Assembly (NCBI GenBank): GCA_023461275.1
Contig: JAEYMI010000068.1
Coordinates: 1-45,978, forward strand
Length of the DNA: 45,978 nt
Direction: 5' to 3'
Source of the DNA: Actinomycetes bacterium
GTDB lineage: Bacteria > Actinomycetota > Actinomycetes > Mycobacteriales > Mycobacteriaceae
Below are positions 23,741-31,760 of this stretch, one piece after another (position 1 is the stretch's first letter; the number at the start of each line of letters is the position of its first letter). The notes under the pieces are model-generated. The model worked only from the letters and a program-made list of their open reading frames with translations. It did no database searches and had not been told where the DNA came from. The translations under genes were made by a program, and so were the position numbers.

Positions 23741-24730
23741 TCACTCGTCGTCGGACCCTGTGTCATCGGCGAGGCCATCACGCTCGGCCCATTCCAGCAG
23801 CGTGTCGATGCGGTGGGCGACGTCGTCGATTTCCGCGTGCAGATCGCCGATCGCGGCGTAGCGGGCCGGCACGGTCGCGATGGTGAAGTCGTCGGGTTCG
23901 ACGTCGTCGATCTCCTCCCACGTCACCGGCGTCGAGACCGTGGCGCGCTGATTGCCGCGCACCGAATACGCCGAGGCCATGGTGTGGTCGCGGGTGTTCT
24001 GGTTGTAGTCGACGAACACCGCGGCCGGGTCGCGGTCCTTGCGCCACCACGTGGTCGTCACATCGTCGGGGGCGCGCCGTTCGACCTCCTTGGCAAAGGC
24101 GAGTGCCGCGGTGCGTACCTGGGTGAAACTCCACTCCGGCTCGATCCGCACGTAGATGTGCATGCCCTTGCCGCCGGATGTCTTGGGAAAGCCGCGGATG
24201 CCGAGGTCGTCGAGGACCTCGTGGACAACATGCGCGACGCGCCGCACTCGCTGGAAAGTGCAGTCGGGCATCGGATCGAGGTCGATGCGCCACTCGTCGG
24301 GCGATTCGGTGTCGTCGCGTCGGGAGTTCCACGGATGGAACTCGACGGTCGACATCTGCACCGCCCAGAGGACGGCGGCCAGCTCGGTCACGCACAGTTC
24401 GTCCGCGGTCCGGCCGTAGCGCGGGAACCAGATCCGGGTGGTTTCCAGCCAGTCCGGCGCGCCGGCCGGTACCCGTTTCTGGTGGACTTTCGCGCCGCTG
24501 ACGCCTTTGGGGAACCGGTGCAGCATGCACGGCCGGTCGCGCAGCGCCCGCACGATGCCGTCGCCCACCGATAGGTAGTACTGCGCGAGGTCGAGTTTGG
24601 TCTCGCCGCGTTCGTCGAAGTAGACGCGCTCAGGGCTGGTGAATCGGATGGTCCGGTCGCCGACGATCAGCTCGATCGGTTCGCCCGCGGCGGATGCGGA
24701 CCGACCCTTGCCGTGCGACTCCGACGCCAT
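23741..24730 (-). CDS. Stand-alone LigD-type DNA primase-polymerase domain protein
   Basis: A 329-residue archaeo-eukaryotic primase-family polymerase like the PolD proteins of mycobacteria and the polymerase domain of LigD, which fill gaps with ribo- or deoxyribonucleotides during end joining and repair. Visible motifs are R-I-D-L-D-P (metal-binding D-x-D, about residues 148-153), K-T-S-G-G-K-G-M-H-I-Y-V (nucleotide-binding S/T-G-G-x-G-x-H) and FVDYNQNTRDHTMASAYSVRGN with the third acidic residue. No ligase or nuclease domain and no ku gene is adjacent. The gene is on the opposite strand between the NUDIX and enoyl-CoA hydratase genes, where the M. tuberculosis order, as I recall it, has nothing. 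Confidence 0.88.
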   Translation of the reverse strand: MASESHGKGRSASAAGEPIELIVGDRTIRFTSPERVYFDERGETKLDLAQYYLSVGDGIVRALRDRPCMLHRFPKGVSGAKVHQKRVPAGAPDWLETTRIWFPRYGRTADELCVTELAAVLWAVQMSTVEFHPWNSRRDDTESPDEWRIDLDPMPDCTFQRVRRVAHVVHEVLDDLGIRGFPKTSGGKGMHIYVRIEPEWSFTQVRTAALAFAKEVERRAPDDVTTTWWRKDRDPAAVFVDYNQNTRDHTMASAYSVRGNQRATVSTPVTWEEIDDVEPDDFTIATVPARYAAIGDLHAEIDDVAHRIDTLLEWAERDGLADDTGSDDE

Positions 24731-24818
24731 GATTCGATGCTAGGTCCTATCAGCCCGGTAGCGTGCGACGTCGGCGCCCGCTCACCGCGCGAACCCGTTC
24801 AAAGGGTAGCCTTCGGGG

Positions 24819-25607
24819 ATGCCCGAGTTCGTGACACTTGAGACCTCCGACGACCATCCCGGGGTCGCCACGATCCTGCTGAATCGGCCACCGATGAACG
24901 CTCTGAATCGTCAGGTGCAGGCCGAACTGGCCGACGCGGCTCGTGAGGCCACCGAGCGCGACGACATCAAGGCCGTCGTGGTCTATGGCGGACCGAAGGT
25001 GCTCGCCGCCGGTGCCGACATCAAAGAGATGAACGACCTCACCTTTGCCGAGATGAGCAAGATCGCCGGGCGTCTACAGCACGATCTGGGCTCGATCGCC
25101 GACATCCCGAAACCGACCGTCGCCGCGATCACCGGTTATGCCCTCGGTGGTGGCCTTGAGGTGGCGTTGGGTGCCGATCGTCGGATCGCGGGCGACAACG
25201 CCAAGCTCGGCGTGCCCGAGGTGCAGCTCGGACTGATCCCGGGTGGCGGCGGCACGCAGCGCCTGGCCCGCCTGATCGGTGCCTCCCGCGCCAAGGACAT
25301 GATCTTCACCGGCCGCCACGTCCGGGCCGACGAGGCGCTCGCGATTGGTCTCGTCGATGAGGTGGTGGCACCCGACGACGTCTACAACCGTGCGTTGGAG
25401 TGGGCGGGTCAGTTCTCGAGCGCCGCGAGCCTGGCCATCGCCGCGGCGAAGAAGGCGGTCGATCAGGGCCTCGGCGTTGACCTCGAGACCGGACTGAAGA
25501 TCGAGGAAGCGCAGTTCGCGGCGTTGTTCGCCACCGAGGACAGCGGTATCGGCATGACGTCCTTCGTCGAGAAGGGCCCGGGCAAAGCGACGTTCACCGG
25601 CAGATGA
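24819..25607 (+). CDS. echA17: Enoyl-CoA hydratase/isomerase family protein (EchA17-like)
   Basis: A 262-residue crotonase-fold enzyme, probably hydrating trans-2-enoyl-CoA in fatty-acid degradation. The oxyanion-hole segments are LAAGADIKEMNDL (about residues 61-73) and ITGYALGGGLEVALGADRRIA (about 101-121), and the active-site region is PEVQLGLIPGGGGTQRLARLIG. By position it corresponds to Rv3039c (EchA17); the symbol rests on that synteny. The start is ATG 24819, with only a weak upstream purine run. It is divergent from the polymerase gene and lies 85 nt upstream of the methyltransferase. Confidence 0.9.
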   Translation: MPEFVTLETSDDHPGVATILLNRPPMNALNRQVQAELADAAREATERDDIKAVVVYGGPKVLAAGADIKEMNDLTFAEMSKIAGRLQHDLGSIADIPKPTVAAITGYALGGGLEVALGADRRIAGDNAKLGVPEVQLGLIPGGGGTQRLARLIGASRAKDMIFTGRHVRADEALAIGLVDEVVAPDDVYNRALEWAGQFSSAASLAIAAAKKAVDQGLGVDLETGLKIEEAQFAALFATEDSGIGMTSFVEKGPGKATFTGR

Positions 25608-25692
25608 CCGTTTATTCTCCACAAGACGCTGCTCACCGTGTCCACCGCGGTGACGAGACGATCGTGATGACGACGAGGGGACACCAGAGGAC

Positions 25693-26658
25693 ATGACCAG
25701 CAACGTTTCGCCGGATCCCGAGCCGAATCCGCACGCCACACCCGAAGAGGTGGCCGCGGCGCTGTCCGACACCAAGCTCGCGCAGGTTCTCTACCACGAC
25801 TGGGAAGCCGAAACCTACGACGAGAAGTGGTCGATCAGCTACGACGAGCGCTGCATCGACTACGCGCGCGGGCGTTTCGACGCCGTCGCCGACGACCAGC
25901 CGCTGCCCTACGAGCGCGCGATGGAACTCGGTTGCGGCACCGGCTTTTTCCTGCTGAACCTGATGCAATCCGGGGTGGCGAAAAAGGGGTCGGTCACCGA
26001 CCTCTCGCCCGGCATGGTCAAGGTCGCCTTGCGCAATGCCGAGCATCTCGGACTCGACGTCGACGGCCGCGTCGCCGACGCCGAGAAGATCCCCTACGAC
26101 GACGACACCTTTGACCTTGTCGTCGGACACGCTGTGCTGCACCACATTCCCGACGTCGAGAAGGCGCTGCGCGAGGTGCTGCGGGTGCTCAAGCCGGGCG
26201 GTCGTTTCGTGTTCGCGGGGGAGCCGACGACCATCGGCGACTTCTACGCGCGCTGGATGAGCCGCGCCACCTGGGCCGCGACCACCACCGTCACCAAGCT
26301 CGGCCCGCTCAATGGCTGGCGTCGCCCGCAGGAGGAGCTCGACGAGTCGTCGCGGGCCGCCGCACTCGAGGCCGTCGTGGACATCCACACCTTCGACCCT
26401 GACGAGCTCGCCGAGATGGCCCGCAATGCCGGTGCGCTGCAGGTGAAGACGGCCACCGAGGAGTTCGCCGCCGCGATGCTGGGCTGGCCGGTACGCACCT
26501 TCGAGGCGGCGGTTCCGCCGGAGAAGCTCGGCTGGGGCTGGGCGGCGTTCGCGTTCAATGGGTGGAAGCGTCTGACCTGGCTGGACGAGAAGGTGCTCCG
26601 AAAAGTGGTGCCGCCCAAGTTCTTCTACAACGCGATCGTCACCGGCACCAAGCCCTGA
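25693..26658 (+). CDS. Class I SAM-dependent methyltransferase (Rv3038c-like)
   Basis: A 321-residue methyltransferase of unknown substrate. SAM-binding motif I is AMELGCGTGFFLL (about residues 76-88), followed by VTDLSPGMVKVA (motif II region), PYDDDTFDLVVGHAVLHHIPDVEKAL (about 134-159) and LKPGGRFVFAGEP. The C-terminal 120 residues (GWAAFAFNGWKRLTWLDEKVLRKVVPPKFFYN) look hydrophobic and may contact a membrane or lipid substrate. The start is ATG 25693. It corresponds by position to Rv3038c and is followed after 9 nt by a second methyltransferase-like gene, so the two are probably cotranscribed. Confidence 0.87.
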   Translation: MTSNVSPDPEPNPHATPEEVAAALSDTKLAQVLYHDWEAETYDEKWSISYDERCIDYARGRFDAVADDQPLPYERAMELGCGTGFFLLNLMQSGVAKKGSVTDLSPGMVKVALRNAEHLGLDVDGRVADAEKIPYDDDTFDLVVGHAVLHHIPDVEKALREVLRVLKPGGRFVFAGEPTTIGDFYARWMSRATWAATTTVTKLGPLNGWRRPQEELDESSRAAALEAVVDIHTFDPDELAEMARNAGALQVKTATEEFAAAMLGWPVRTFEAAVPPEKLGWGWAAFAFNGWKRLTWLDEKVLRKVVPPKFFYNAIVTGTKP

Positions 26659-26667
26659 CATCGGCTG

Positions 26668-27882
26668 GTGTCGTACTCCTTCACCGATGCAGACGTCGCG
26701 TACCTGCGGTCTGACGCCGGTGTGGAGGGACTCGATGTCGCGTCGGGTCTGACGCTCGACGCGTCGTCGATGATGGCCGACGTCAGTGAACTTCGGCGTC
26801 GGTTTGCGCCGTATCAGGCGGCGCTCATCGAGGTGGTGCGGGCACGGCGCCGGGCAGTCGGCAAGCTTCGCGATCCCGGTGACCTGCTGCTTGGTGATGA
26901 ATCGCTTCAACAGTCGACGGCGTCGGTGGTGGCTGCGTTCCGGGCTGGGGAGATCGCGGAACGATTTCCCGGTGCGGTGGTGCACGATGCCACGTGTTCG
27001 ATCGGTGCCGAACTGCGCGAGCTGGCCGGTGTGGAGGGGATCGGTGGCGTCGTCGGCAGCGACATTGATCCGGTCAGATTATTGATGGCGCAACATAATT
27101 GCCGCGTTACGCCGGGTGCGCTGCGTCCGGCCACAGTGCTGCGGGCCGACGCGCTGACGCCGACGTCGCGCGCAGACGTGGTGATCGCCGACCCCGCCCG
27201 ACGAACCGGGGCGGGCCGGATCTTTCGCCTCGACCAGTTGATGCCACCGCTACCGGACCTCCTCGCCGCGTACGAGGGCCGACCGCTTGTGGTGAAATGT
27301 GCTCCGGGGCTGGACTATCAGGCGCTGCGCACCGAGATGGGATTCGACAGTGACGTGCAGGTCATCTCGCTCGACCGGTCGGTACGGGAAGCGTGCCTCT
27401 GGGTGGGGCCGGGTATGCCCGGTCGTCGTCGCGCGACCGTATTGCGCACTGCGGCAGACGGTTCGGTGACTGTCGAGGAGATCAACGACGCCGAGCCGGA
27501 CGATGTGGCTGCCGGCGAACCCGGTCGCTACATCATCGACCCCGACGGCGCGGTCGTTCGGGCCGGGCTGGTGCGGCACTACGCCGCGCGGCACGGCTTG
27601 TGGCAGCTCGACCCGCAGATCGCCTACCTCACCGGCGATGTGGTACCGCCCGGACAACGGGGTTTCGAGATCATCACCAAGGTAGGGGTTTCCGACAAAC
27701 TCCTTCGACGGGCCCTGGCCGAGCACGACTGCGGGACACTGGAAATCCTGGTCCGGGGCCTCGACGTGGATCCCGATGCCTTGCGAAAGCGCATGAAAAT
27801 CAAGGGAACTCGCTCGCTGACCCTTGTTCTCACGAGGATCGGACGCAAGGGTGTCGGGTTCCTGTGCGGGGCCACTCCCTGA
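26668..27882 (+). CDS. THUMP-like domain class I methyltransferase (Rv3037c-like)
   Basis: A 404-residue protein. The N-terminus and middle hold a degenerate Rossmann methyltransferase (HDATCSIGAELRELA, VVGSDIDPVRLLMAQHN, then DVVIADPARRTGAGR, resembling an N/D-P-P-type motif). The C-terminal part, CGTLEILVRGLDVDPDALRKRMKIKG followed by SLTLVLTRIG, is the THUMP-like segment of this family. This combination suggests an RNA or nucleic-acid-related substrate, which remains unproven. The start is GTG 26668, 9 nt after the previous gene. The stop codon TGA (27880-27882) lies inside an 18-bp arm of a large inverted repeat. Confidence 0.8.
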   Translation: MSYSFTDADVAYLRSDAGVEGLDVASGLTLDASSMMADVSELRRRFAPYQAALIEVVRARRRAVGKLRDPGDLLLGDESLQQSTASVVAAFRAGEIAERFPGAVVHDATCSIGAELRELAGVEGIGGVVGSDIDPVRLLMAQHNCRVTPGALRPATVLRADALTPTSRADVVIADPARRTGAGRIFRLDQLMPPLPDLLAAYEGRPLVVKCAPGLDYQALRTEMGFDSDVQVISLDRSVREACLWVGPGMPGRRRATVLRTAADGSVTVEEINDAEPDDVAAGEPGRYIIDPDGAVVRAGLVRHYAARHGLWQLDPQIAYLTGDVVPPGQRGFEIITKVGVSDKLLRRALAEHDCGTLEILVRGLDVDPDALRKRMKIKGTRSLTLVLTRIGRKGVGFLCGATP

Positions 27883-27947
27883 AAACCGCACGTAAGCGGA
27901 GATGTATGGACATATCGCCGTCAGACCCGGCTTACGTGTGGTTTTCA
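27880..27947. terminator. Large inverted repeat holding both stop codons of convergent genes
   Basis: Arms of 18 nt, TGAAAACCGCACGTAAGC (27880-27897) and GCTTACGTGTGGTTTTCA (27930-27947), pair completely as RNA if one G-U is allowed, with a 32-nt loop that can pair weakly. The left arm begins with the stop of the THUMP-like gene. The right arm, read on the minus strand, encodes the last residues E-N-H-T and the stop of the MFS gene. It probably serves as a bidirectional terminator, though it has no T-tract outside the stem and might instead be a small repeat element. Confidence 0.7.
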
Positions 27948-29230
27948 GCAGGCTTGCGTCGGATAGCGGCGCACATGACCGCAGCCACCACGCATAGCCC
28001 CGCAGCGATGTGAAAAGCGTTGTCGTAGCTGCCCTGTGCGTCTCGGATGTAGCCGGCACCGAACGCGGCCACCGCCGCGCCGATCTGGTGGGAGGCGAAC
28101 ACCCATCCGAACACCACCGGTGTGTTCGCTCCGAAGTACTCGCGGCATATCGCAATGGTCGGGGGAACCGTTGCAACCCAATCCAATCCGTAGAAGATGA
28201 TGAACACCCAGGTGCTCGGTTCGGCATGCGGCGAGAGCAGCATCGGCAAAAGCACCAGGGACAGTCCGCGGCCGAGGTAGTAGATCACCAGCAGTGCCCG
28301 CGCGTCGACGCGGTCGGTGAGCCAGCCGGAGAACACCGTGCCGGCGACGTCGAAGATGCCGATGGTGGCCAGTAGCGATGCAGCGACGGTGGTCGGCATG
28401 CCGTGATCGTGGGCGGCGGGAATGAAGTGGGTACCGATCAAGCCGTTGGTGGTCATACCGCAGATCGCGAAACTGCCTGCCAGCAACCAGAATGCCCGCA
28501 CGCGCATACCTTCGACGAGGCCGCGGGCCGCGGCACCGAAACTGCCGTTGGGCAGCGGTGTCTCGGTATCGTCGTCACTGCCGTAGGCGGTGGTCCCGAG
28601 ATCGCGTGGATGGTCGCGGATGAACAGCACCACCAGCGGCACCACAGCCAATGCCGCGATGGTGACCACGATCGACGCCCACCGCCAGCCGTACGCGTCG
28701 GTGACCTGGGCGACGACAGGTAGGAAGATCAACTGCCCGGTGGCACTGGCCGCAGTCAGCACACCGGTCACCAGGCCGCGCTTGGCGACAAACCAGCGGG
28801 TGGAGACCGTGGCGACGAAACCCATCGAGATAGAGCCGGTGCCCAACCCGACCAGGACGCCCCACAGCAGGACGAGTTGCCAACTGGCCGACATGAATAC
28901 ACCGAGCCCGGTGCCGGCCGCGATCAACAGCAGTGCTGCGGTGAGGATCGGTCGGACGCCGAAGCGGTCCATCAATGCCGCCGCGAACGGTGCGGTGACA
29001 CCGAAGAGCACCATGTTCACGCTCATCGCGGCACCGATGGTCGCGTGCGACCAGCCGAACTCCATGTGCAGCGGGTCCATCATCACGCTGGGCACCGCGC
29101 GGAAGCCGGCCGCCCCGAGGATCGCGACGAAGCTGACCGCAGCGACGATCCACGCCCAGTGCGGGCGGAGGCTGCGTTTCTGGTCAGGCGCAGGTGAAGT
29201 CGTGGAGACAGGCGGCACGATGTCGGTCAT
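27932..29230 (-). CDS. MFS transporter
   Basis: A 432-residue major facilitator with twelve predicted membrane segments in two halves, joined by a cytoplasmic loop rich in acidic residues (AYGSDDDTETPLPN). The first half has the typical ALMDRFGVRP loop between segments 2 and 3. The overall pattern is that of monocarboxylate/oxalate-formate type MFS proteins; the substrate is unknown. ATG 29230 (MTDIVPPVST) is chosen because the frame upstream has no membrane or family character and overlaps the divergent regulator. It is divergent from the GlxA-type regulator gene, which is a likely controller. Confidence 0.87.
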   Translation of the reverse strand: MTDIVPPVSTTSPAPDQKRSLRPHWAWIVAAVSFVAILGAAGFRAVPSVMMDPLHMEFGWSHATIGAAMSVNMVLFGVTAPFAAALMDRFGVRPILTAALLLIAAGTGLGVFMSASWQLVLLWGVLVGLGTGSISMGFVATVSTRWFVAKRGLVTGVLTAASATGQLIFLPVVAQVTDAYGWRWASIVVTIAALAVVPLVVLFIRDHPRDLGTTAYGSDDDTETPLPNGSFGAAARGLVEGMRVRAFWLLAGSFAICGMTTNGLIGTHFIPAAHDHGMPTTVAASLLATIGIFDVAGTVFSGWLTDRVDARALLVIYYLGRGLSLVLLPMLLSPHAEPSTWVFIIFYGLDWVATVPPTIAICREYFGANTPVVFGWVFASHQIGAAVAAFGAGYIRDAQGSYDNAFHIAAGLCVVAAVMCAAIRRKPAENHT

Positions 29231-29283
29231 ACATCTGATGATCGGGTAGCGTCGCCGGCCTGACCACTGGCATGATCGACAAT

Positions 29284-30261
29284 ATGTCGGAAAATCATGC
29301 CAAACCACATCGGGTGGCCGTTCTGTGGTTGCCGCCGCTGGTGGGATTCGACGCGACCATTCCGAGTCTGGTGTTCGGTGAGGCGACCGATGATTCCGGG
29401 GCAGCGCTGTACGAGGTGACCACGTGCGGACTGACAACGGATCCGATCACGACGACGACCGGCTACGCGATGACCCCGCAGGCCGGGCCGGAGGCGCTTG
29501 CCGATGCCGACACAGTGATCGTGCCCGGCACACGCGAACCGTCGGCGCGTGAGCGCGGCGAGCTCGCACCCGAGATCGCCGCTGCCTTCGCACGCATCCG
29601 CCCGGGGACCAGAATGGTCTCGATCTGCACCGGCGCAGCGGTTCTCGCCGCCGCCGGCGTCTTCGACGGCCGGCCCGCCACCACTCACTGGCGGTTCGCA
29701 GAACGGTTCGCCGAGATGTACCCCGACGTGCACTTCGACGACAGCGTTCTCTTCGTCGACGACGGCGACGTCCTCAGTTCGGCCGGCTTGGCGGCCGGAA
29801 TCGACCTGTGCCTGCACATCATTCGACGCGACCACGGCAGCGCGGTGGCCAATCGGGTGGCTCGCTACTGCGTGGTGCCGCCGTGGCGTGAGGGCGGTCA
29901 GGCGCAGTTCATCGAACACCACGTTCCCGTCGACGACTCCCGGAGTACGGCGGCGACGCGGGAGTGGGCGCTGCGCAATCTCCATGAGGCACTGTCGGTC
30001 TCGCAACTCGCCGGACACGCGAACTTGAGTTCGCGGACGTTCAGCAGGCGATTCCGCGAGGAGACCGGGGTCTCGCCGGGCACGTGGCTACGGGACCGTC
30101 GCGTCGACCGGGCCCGTGAACTACTCGAGTCGGGATCGCTATCCATCGACGTCGTTGCCGAGCGATCCGGACTCGGCTCCGCGGATAACCTCCGCCACCA
30201 TCTTCGGCGGGGACTCGGGATGTCGCCGTCGTCGTATCGAAAGACGTTCGCGGGGAGATGA
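29284..30261 (+). CDS. GlxA-family (DJ-1/PfpI + AraC) transcriptional regulator
   Basis: A 325-residue regulator with an N-terminal DJ-1/PfpI-like domain (VAVLWLPPLVGFDATIPSLVFGEA to about residue 185, with the nucleophile-elbow segment MVSICTGAAVLAAAG) and a C-terminal AraC-type double helix-turn-helix (LHEALSVSQLAGHANLSSRTFSRRFREETGVSPGTWLRDRRVDRARELLESGSLSIDVVAERSGLGSADNLRHHLRRGLGMSPSSYRKTF). Such proteins often activate neighbouring catabolic or transport genes. ATG 29284 and ATG 29272 are both possible; neither has a clear ribosome-binding site. It shares a 53-nt gap with the divergent MFS gene. Confidence 0.88.
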   Translation: MSENHAKPHRVAVLWLPPLVGFDATIPSLVFGEATDDSGAALYEVTTCGLTTDPITTTTGYAMTPQAGPEALADADTVIVPGTREPSARERGELAPEIAAAFARIRPGTRMVSICTGAAVLAAAGVFDGRPATTHWRFAERFAEMYPDVHFDDSVLFVDDGDVLSSAGLAAGIDLCLHIIRRDHGSAVANRVARYCVVPPWREGGQAQFIEHHVPVDDSRSTAATREWALRNLHEALSVSQLAGHANLSSRTFSRRFREETGVSPGTWLRDRRVDRARELLESGSLSIDVVAERSGLGSADNLRHHLRRGLGMSPSSYRKTFAGR

Positions 30262-30315
30262 TCTCGATACACCGGTCCGACTCGCTGCGCTCGCTGGTCC
30301 GGCACTCGATCACCG
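30260..30315. repeat. Palindromic REP-like element between convergent genes
   Basis: CCGGTCC (30272-30278) and GGTCCGG (30296-30302) flank CTCGCTGCGCTCGCT (30281-30295), with outer imperfect GATC-CTCGATA / CTCGATCACC arms. The sequence CTCGCTGCGCTCGCT with TCTCGATA nearby resembles dispersed palindromic repeats I remember from actinobacterial chromosomes. It occupies the whole gap between the GlxA-type gene and the convergent propeller gene, and may act as a terminator. No second copy was noticed in the window. Confidence 0.5.
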
Positions 30316-30331
30316 TACTGGTCGGCGAGAC

Positions 30332-31663
30332 TTAGTTGATGTTCTCTTTGCTGTCGAAGAAGTAGACCTTGCCGATGTTGGTGGCGGTAGCGATCTGGCC
30401 GCGCGCCGACACCGCAACGCCGGTCGCGAAACCGACCGCTTCGGGAAGGGCAAGTGTGCGTTGGGTTTTCCCGTTGTCGCGACCGACCTCCACGAGTGAC
30501 AGTGCGCCACTGGCGGGATCGCGCACCACCGTCCACGCGGTCTTCGCGTCGGTCAGTGTGGACAGGCTGACCACCTGGAGATCCCTACGCTGCCAGACCA
30601 ATTCGGCCTTGTTGCCGCGGTCGCGCAGCAGGGTGAGTGGCGCGCCGAGAACGCCGGTCGGGATGAGGTAGCCGTCGGGGGAGACCGTCATGGTGGCGAA
30701 GCCGTAGCCGCCGTTGTCGTAGGTCCAGCGGGTGGTGCCGGTGGCGGCGTCGAGGGCGACGATCTTGCCGAGGCGGCTGAAGGCGTAGAGCGTTTCACCA
30801 TCTGCGGACAGAGTCGGCGGTCCGATCACACCGCCGGGCACATCGGCATGCCACGCATCCCGCACGGTGCGCGCGCCATTCTGCTCGCCGTAATCCATCG
30901 CCTTGATCTGCGAGGCGATCGCGCCTTGCGGCCAGAAGTTGATGAAGAGACGCTGACGTTCGGCATCCACGGCCGCCGGGGCGGGGATGGCGCAGCGCGG
31001 CCCGTTGGTCACGCACTCACCGAAGCCGGCCAGTGCATCGTCGGGGTTGGCGTCGGCGCGCAGCCGTACCTCCGGTGCCACCAACTGGCCGGTCTGCGCG
31101 TTGATCAGCAGCACCTGGCCCTGCGTGGTGGCGACCAGCACGGTGCCGGGCGCGGCGAACTTGGCCGACAGTGGCACGCCGATCACCGGCATCCGCCAGC
31201 GGATCGCGCCGCCTGCGTTGAAGCCGAGGAAGGTGGTCTCCTCGCCGATGTACGGCTCGTCGAGCTGATCGACGAGCAGTGAGTTGACCTCGATACCCTG
31301 CCGCATCCGCTTGCAGAAGTTCTTGCGGCCATTACGCGGGTCGAGGATCAGCAGGTTGCAGCCGTTCTCCGTCGACGACGTGACCCCCACGTTGGACTGC
31401 CCGGACAGCGTCAGCGGCGCGGTGATCGGTCCGCCGGTCGGCCTGGTCCACGACAACTCGAGGTCGTCGGGGACGCTGGGATAGGCGAAGTTGGAGTTCG
31501 CGGCGTTACCGCCGTAACTCGACCAGCCCGCGCTGGCCATGGCATTGACGTTGACGTGTCCGTCGGAACAGGCGGATACGACGACGGCGAACACCGTCGC
31601 CACGATCGCGGCCACAACCGTCGGCAGGGTGCGTCGTGCGCGCTTGCCGGCTGTTCCAGCCAT
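30332..31663 (-). CDS. PQQ-like beta-propeller lipoprotein (Rv3035-like)
   Basis: A 443-residue exported protein. A basic start and hydrophobic segment end in the lipobox V-S-A-C32, so it is probably a lipoprotein on the outer face of the membrane. The rest shows repeated PQQ-like blades such as QGQVLLINAQTGQLV, LGKIVALDAATGTTRWTYDN and NIGKVYFFDSKEN. ATG 31663 is chosen because GAGGAG lies about 6 nt upstream. It corresponds by position to Rv3035, next to the MGLP genes; whether it takes part in that pathway is unknown. Confidence 0.85.
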   Translation of the reverse strand: MAGTAGKRARRTLPTVVAAIVATVFAVVVSACSDGHVNVNAMASAGWSSYGGNAANSNFAYPSVPDDLELSWTRPTGGPITAPLTLSGQSNVGVTSSTENGCNLLILDPRNGRKNFCKRMRQGIEVNSLLVDQLDEPYIGEETTFLGFNAGGAIRWRMPVIGVPLSAKFAAPGTVLVATTQGQVLLINAQTGQLVAPEVRLRADANPDDALAGFGECVTNGPRCAIPAPAAVDAERQRLFINFWPQGAIASQIKAMDYGEQNGARTVRDAWHADVPGGVIGPPTLSADGETLYAFSRLGKIVALDAATGTTRWTYDNGGYGFATMTVSPDGYLIPTGVLGAPLTLLRDRGNKAELVWQRRDLQVVSLSTLTDAKTAWTVVRDPASGALSLVEVGRDNGKTQRTLALPEAVGFATGVAVSARGQIATATNIGKVYFFDSKENIN

Positions 31664-31738
31664 CCCACTCCTCGTCGAAGTCCGGCGACCGGTTGGCACG
31701 CCAGCGATGAGCCTATCGTGTCGCGAATTCTTCTCGAT

Positions 31739-31760
31739 TAGGGTTTGTCGTCATGACGAC
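31739..31760 (+). promoter_or_regulatory. Candidate -10 element and start-codon palindrome, possible leaderless mRNA
   Basis: TAGGGT (31739-31744) fits the actinobacterial TANNNT -10 pattern and lies 8 nt before the ATG at 31753, so transcription could begin at or just before the start codon. No Shine-Dalgarno site is present. The start codon sits inside a perfect 14-bp palindrome, GTCGTCATGACGAC (31747-31760), which could be an operator. Confidence 0.5.
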
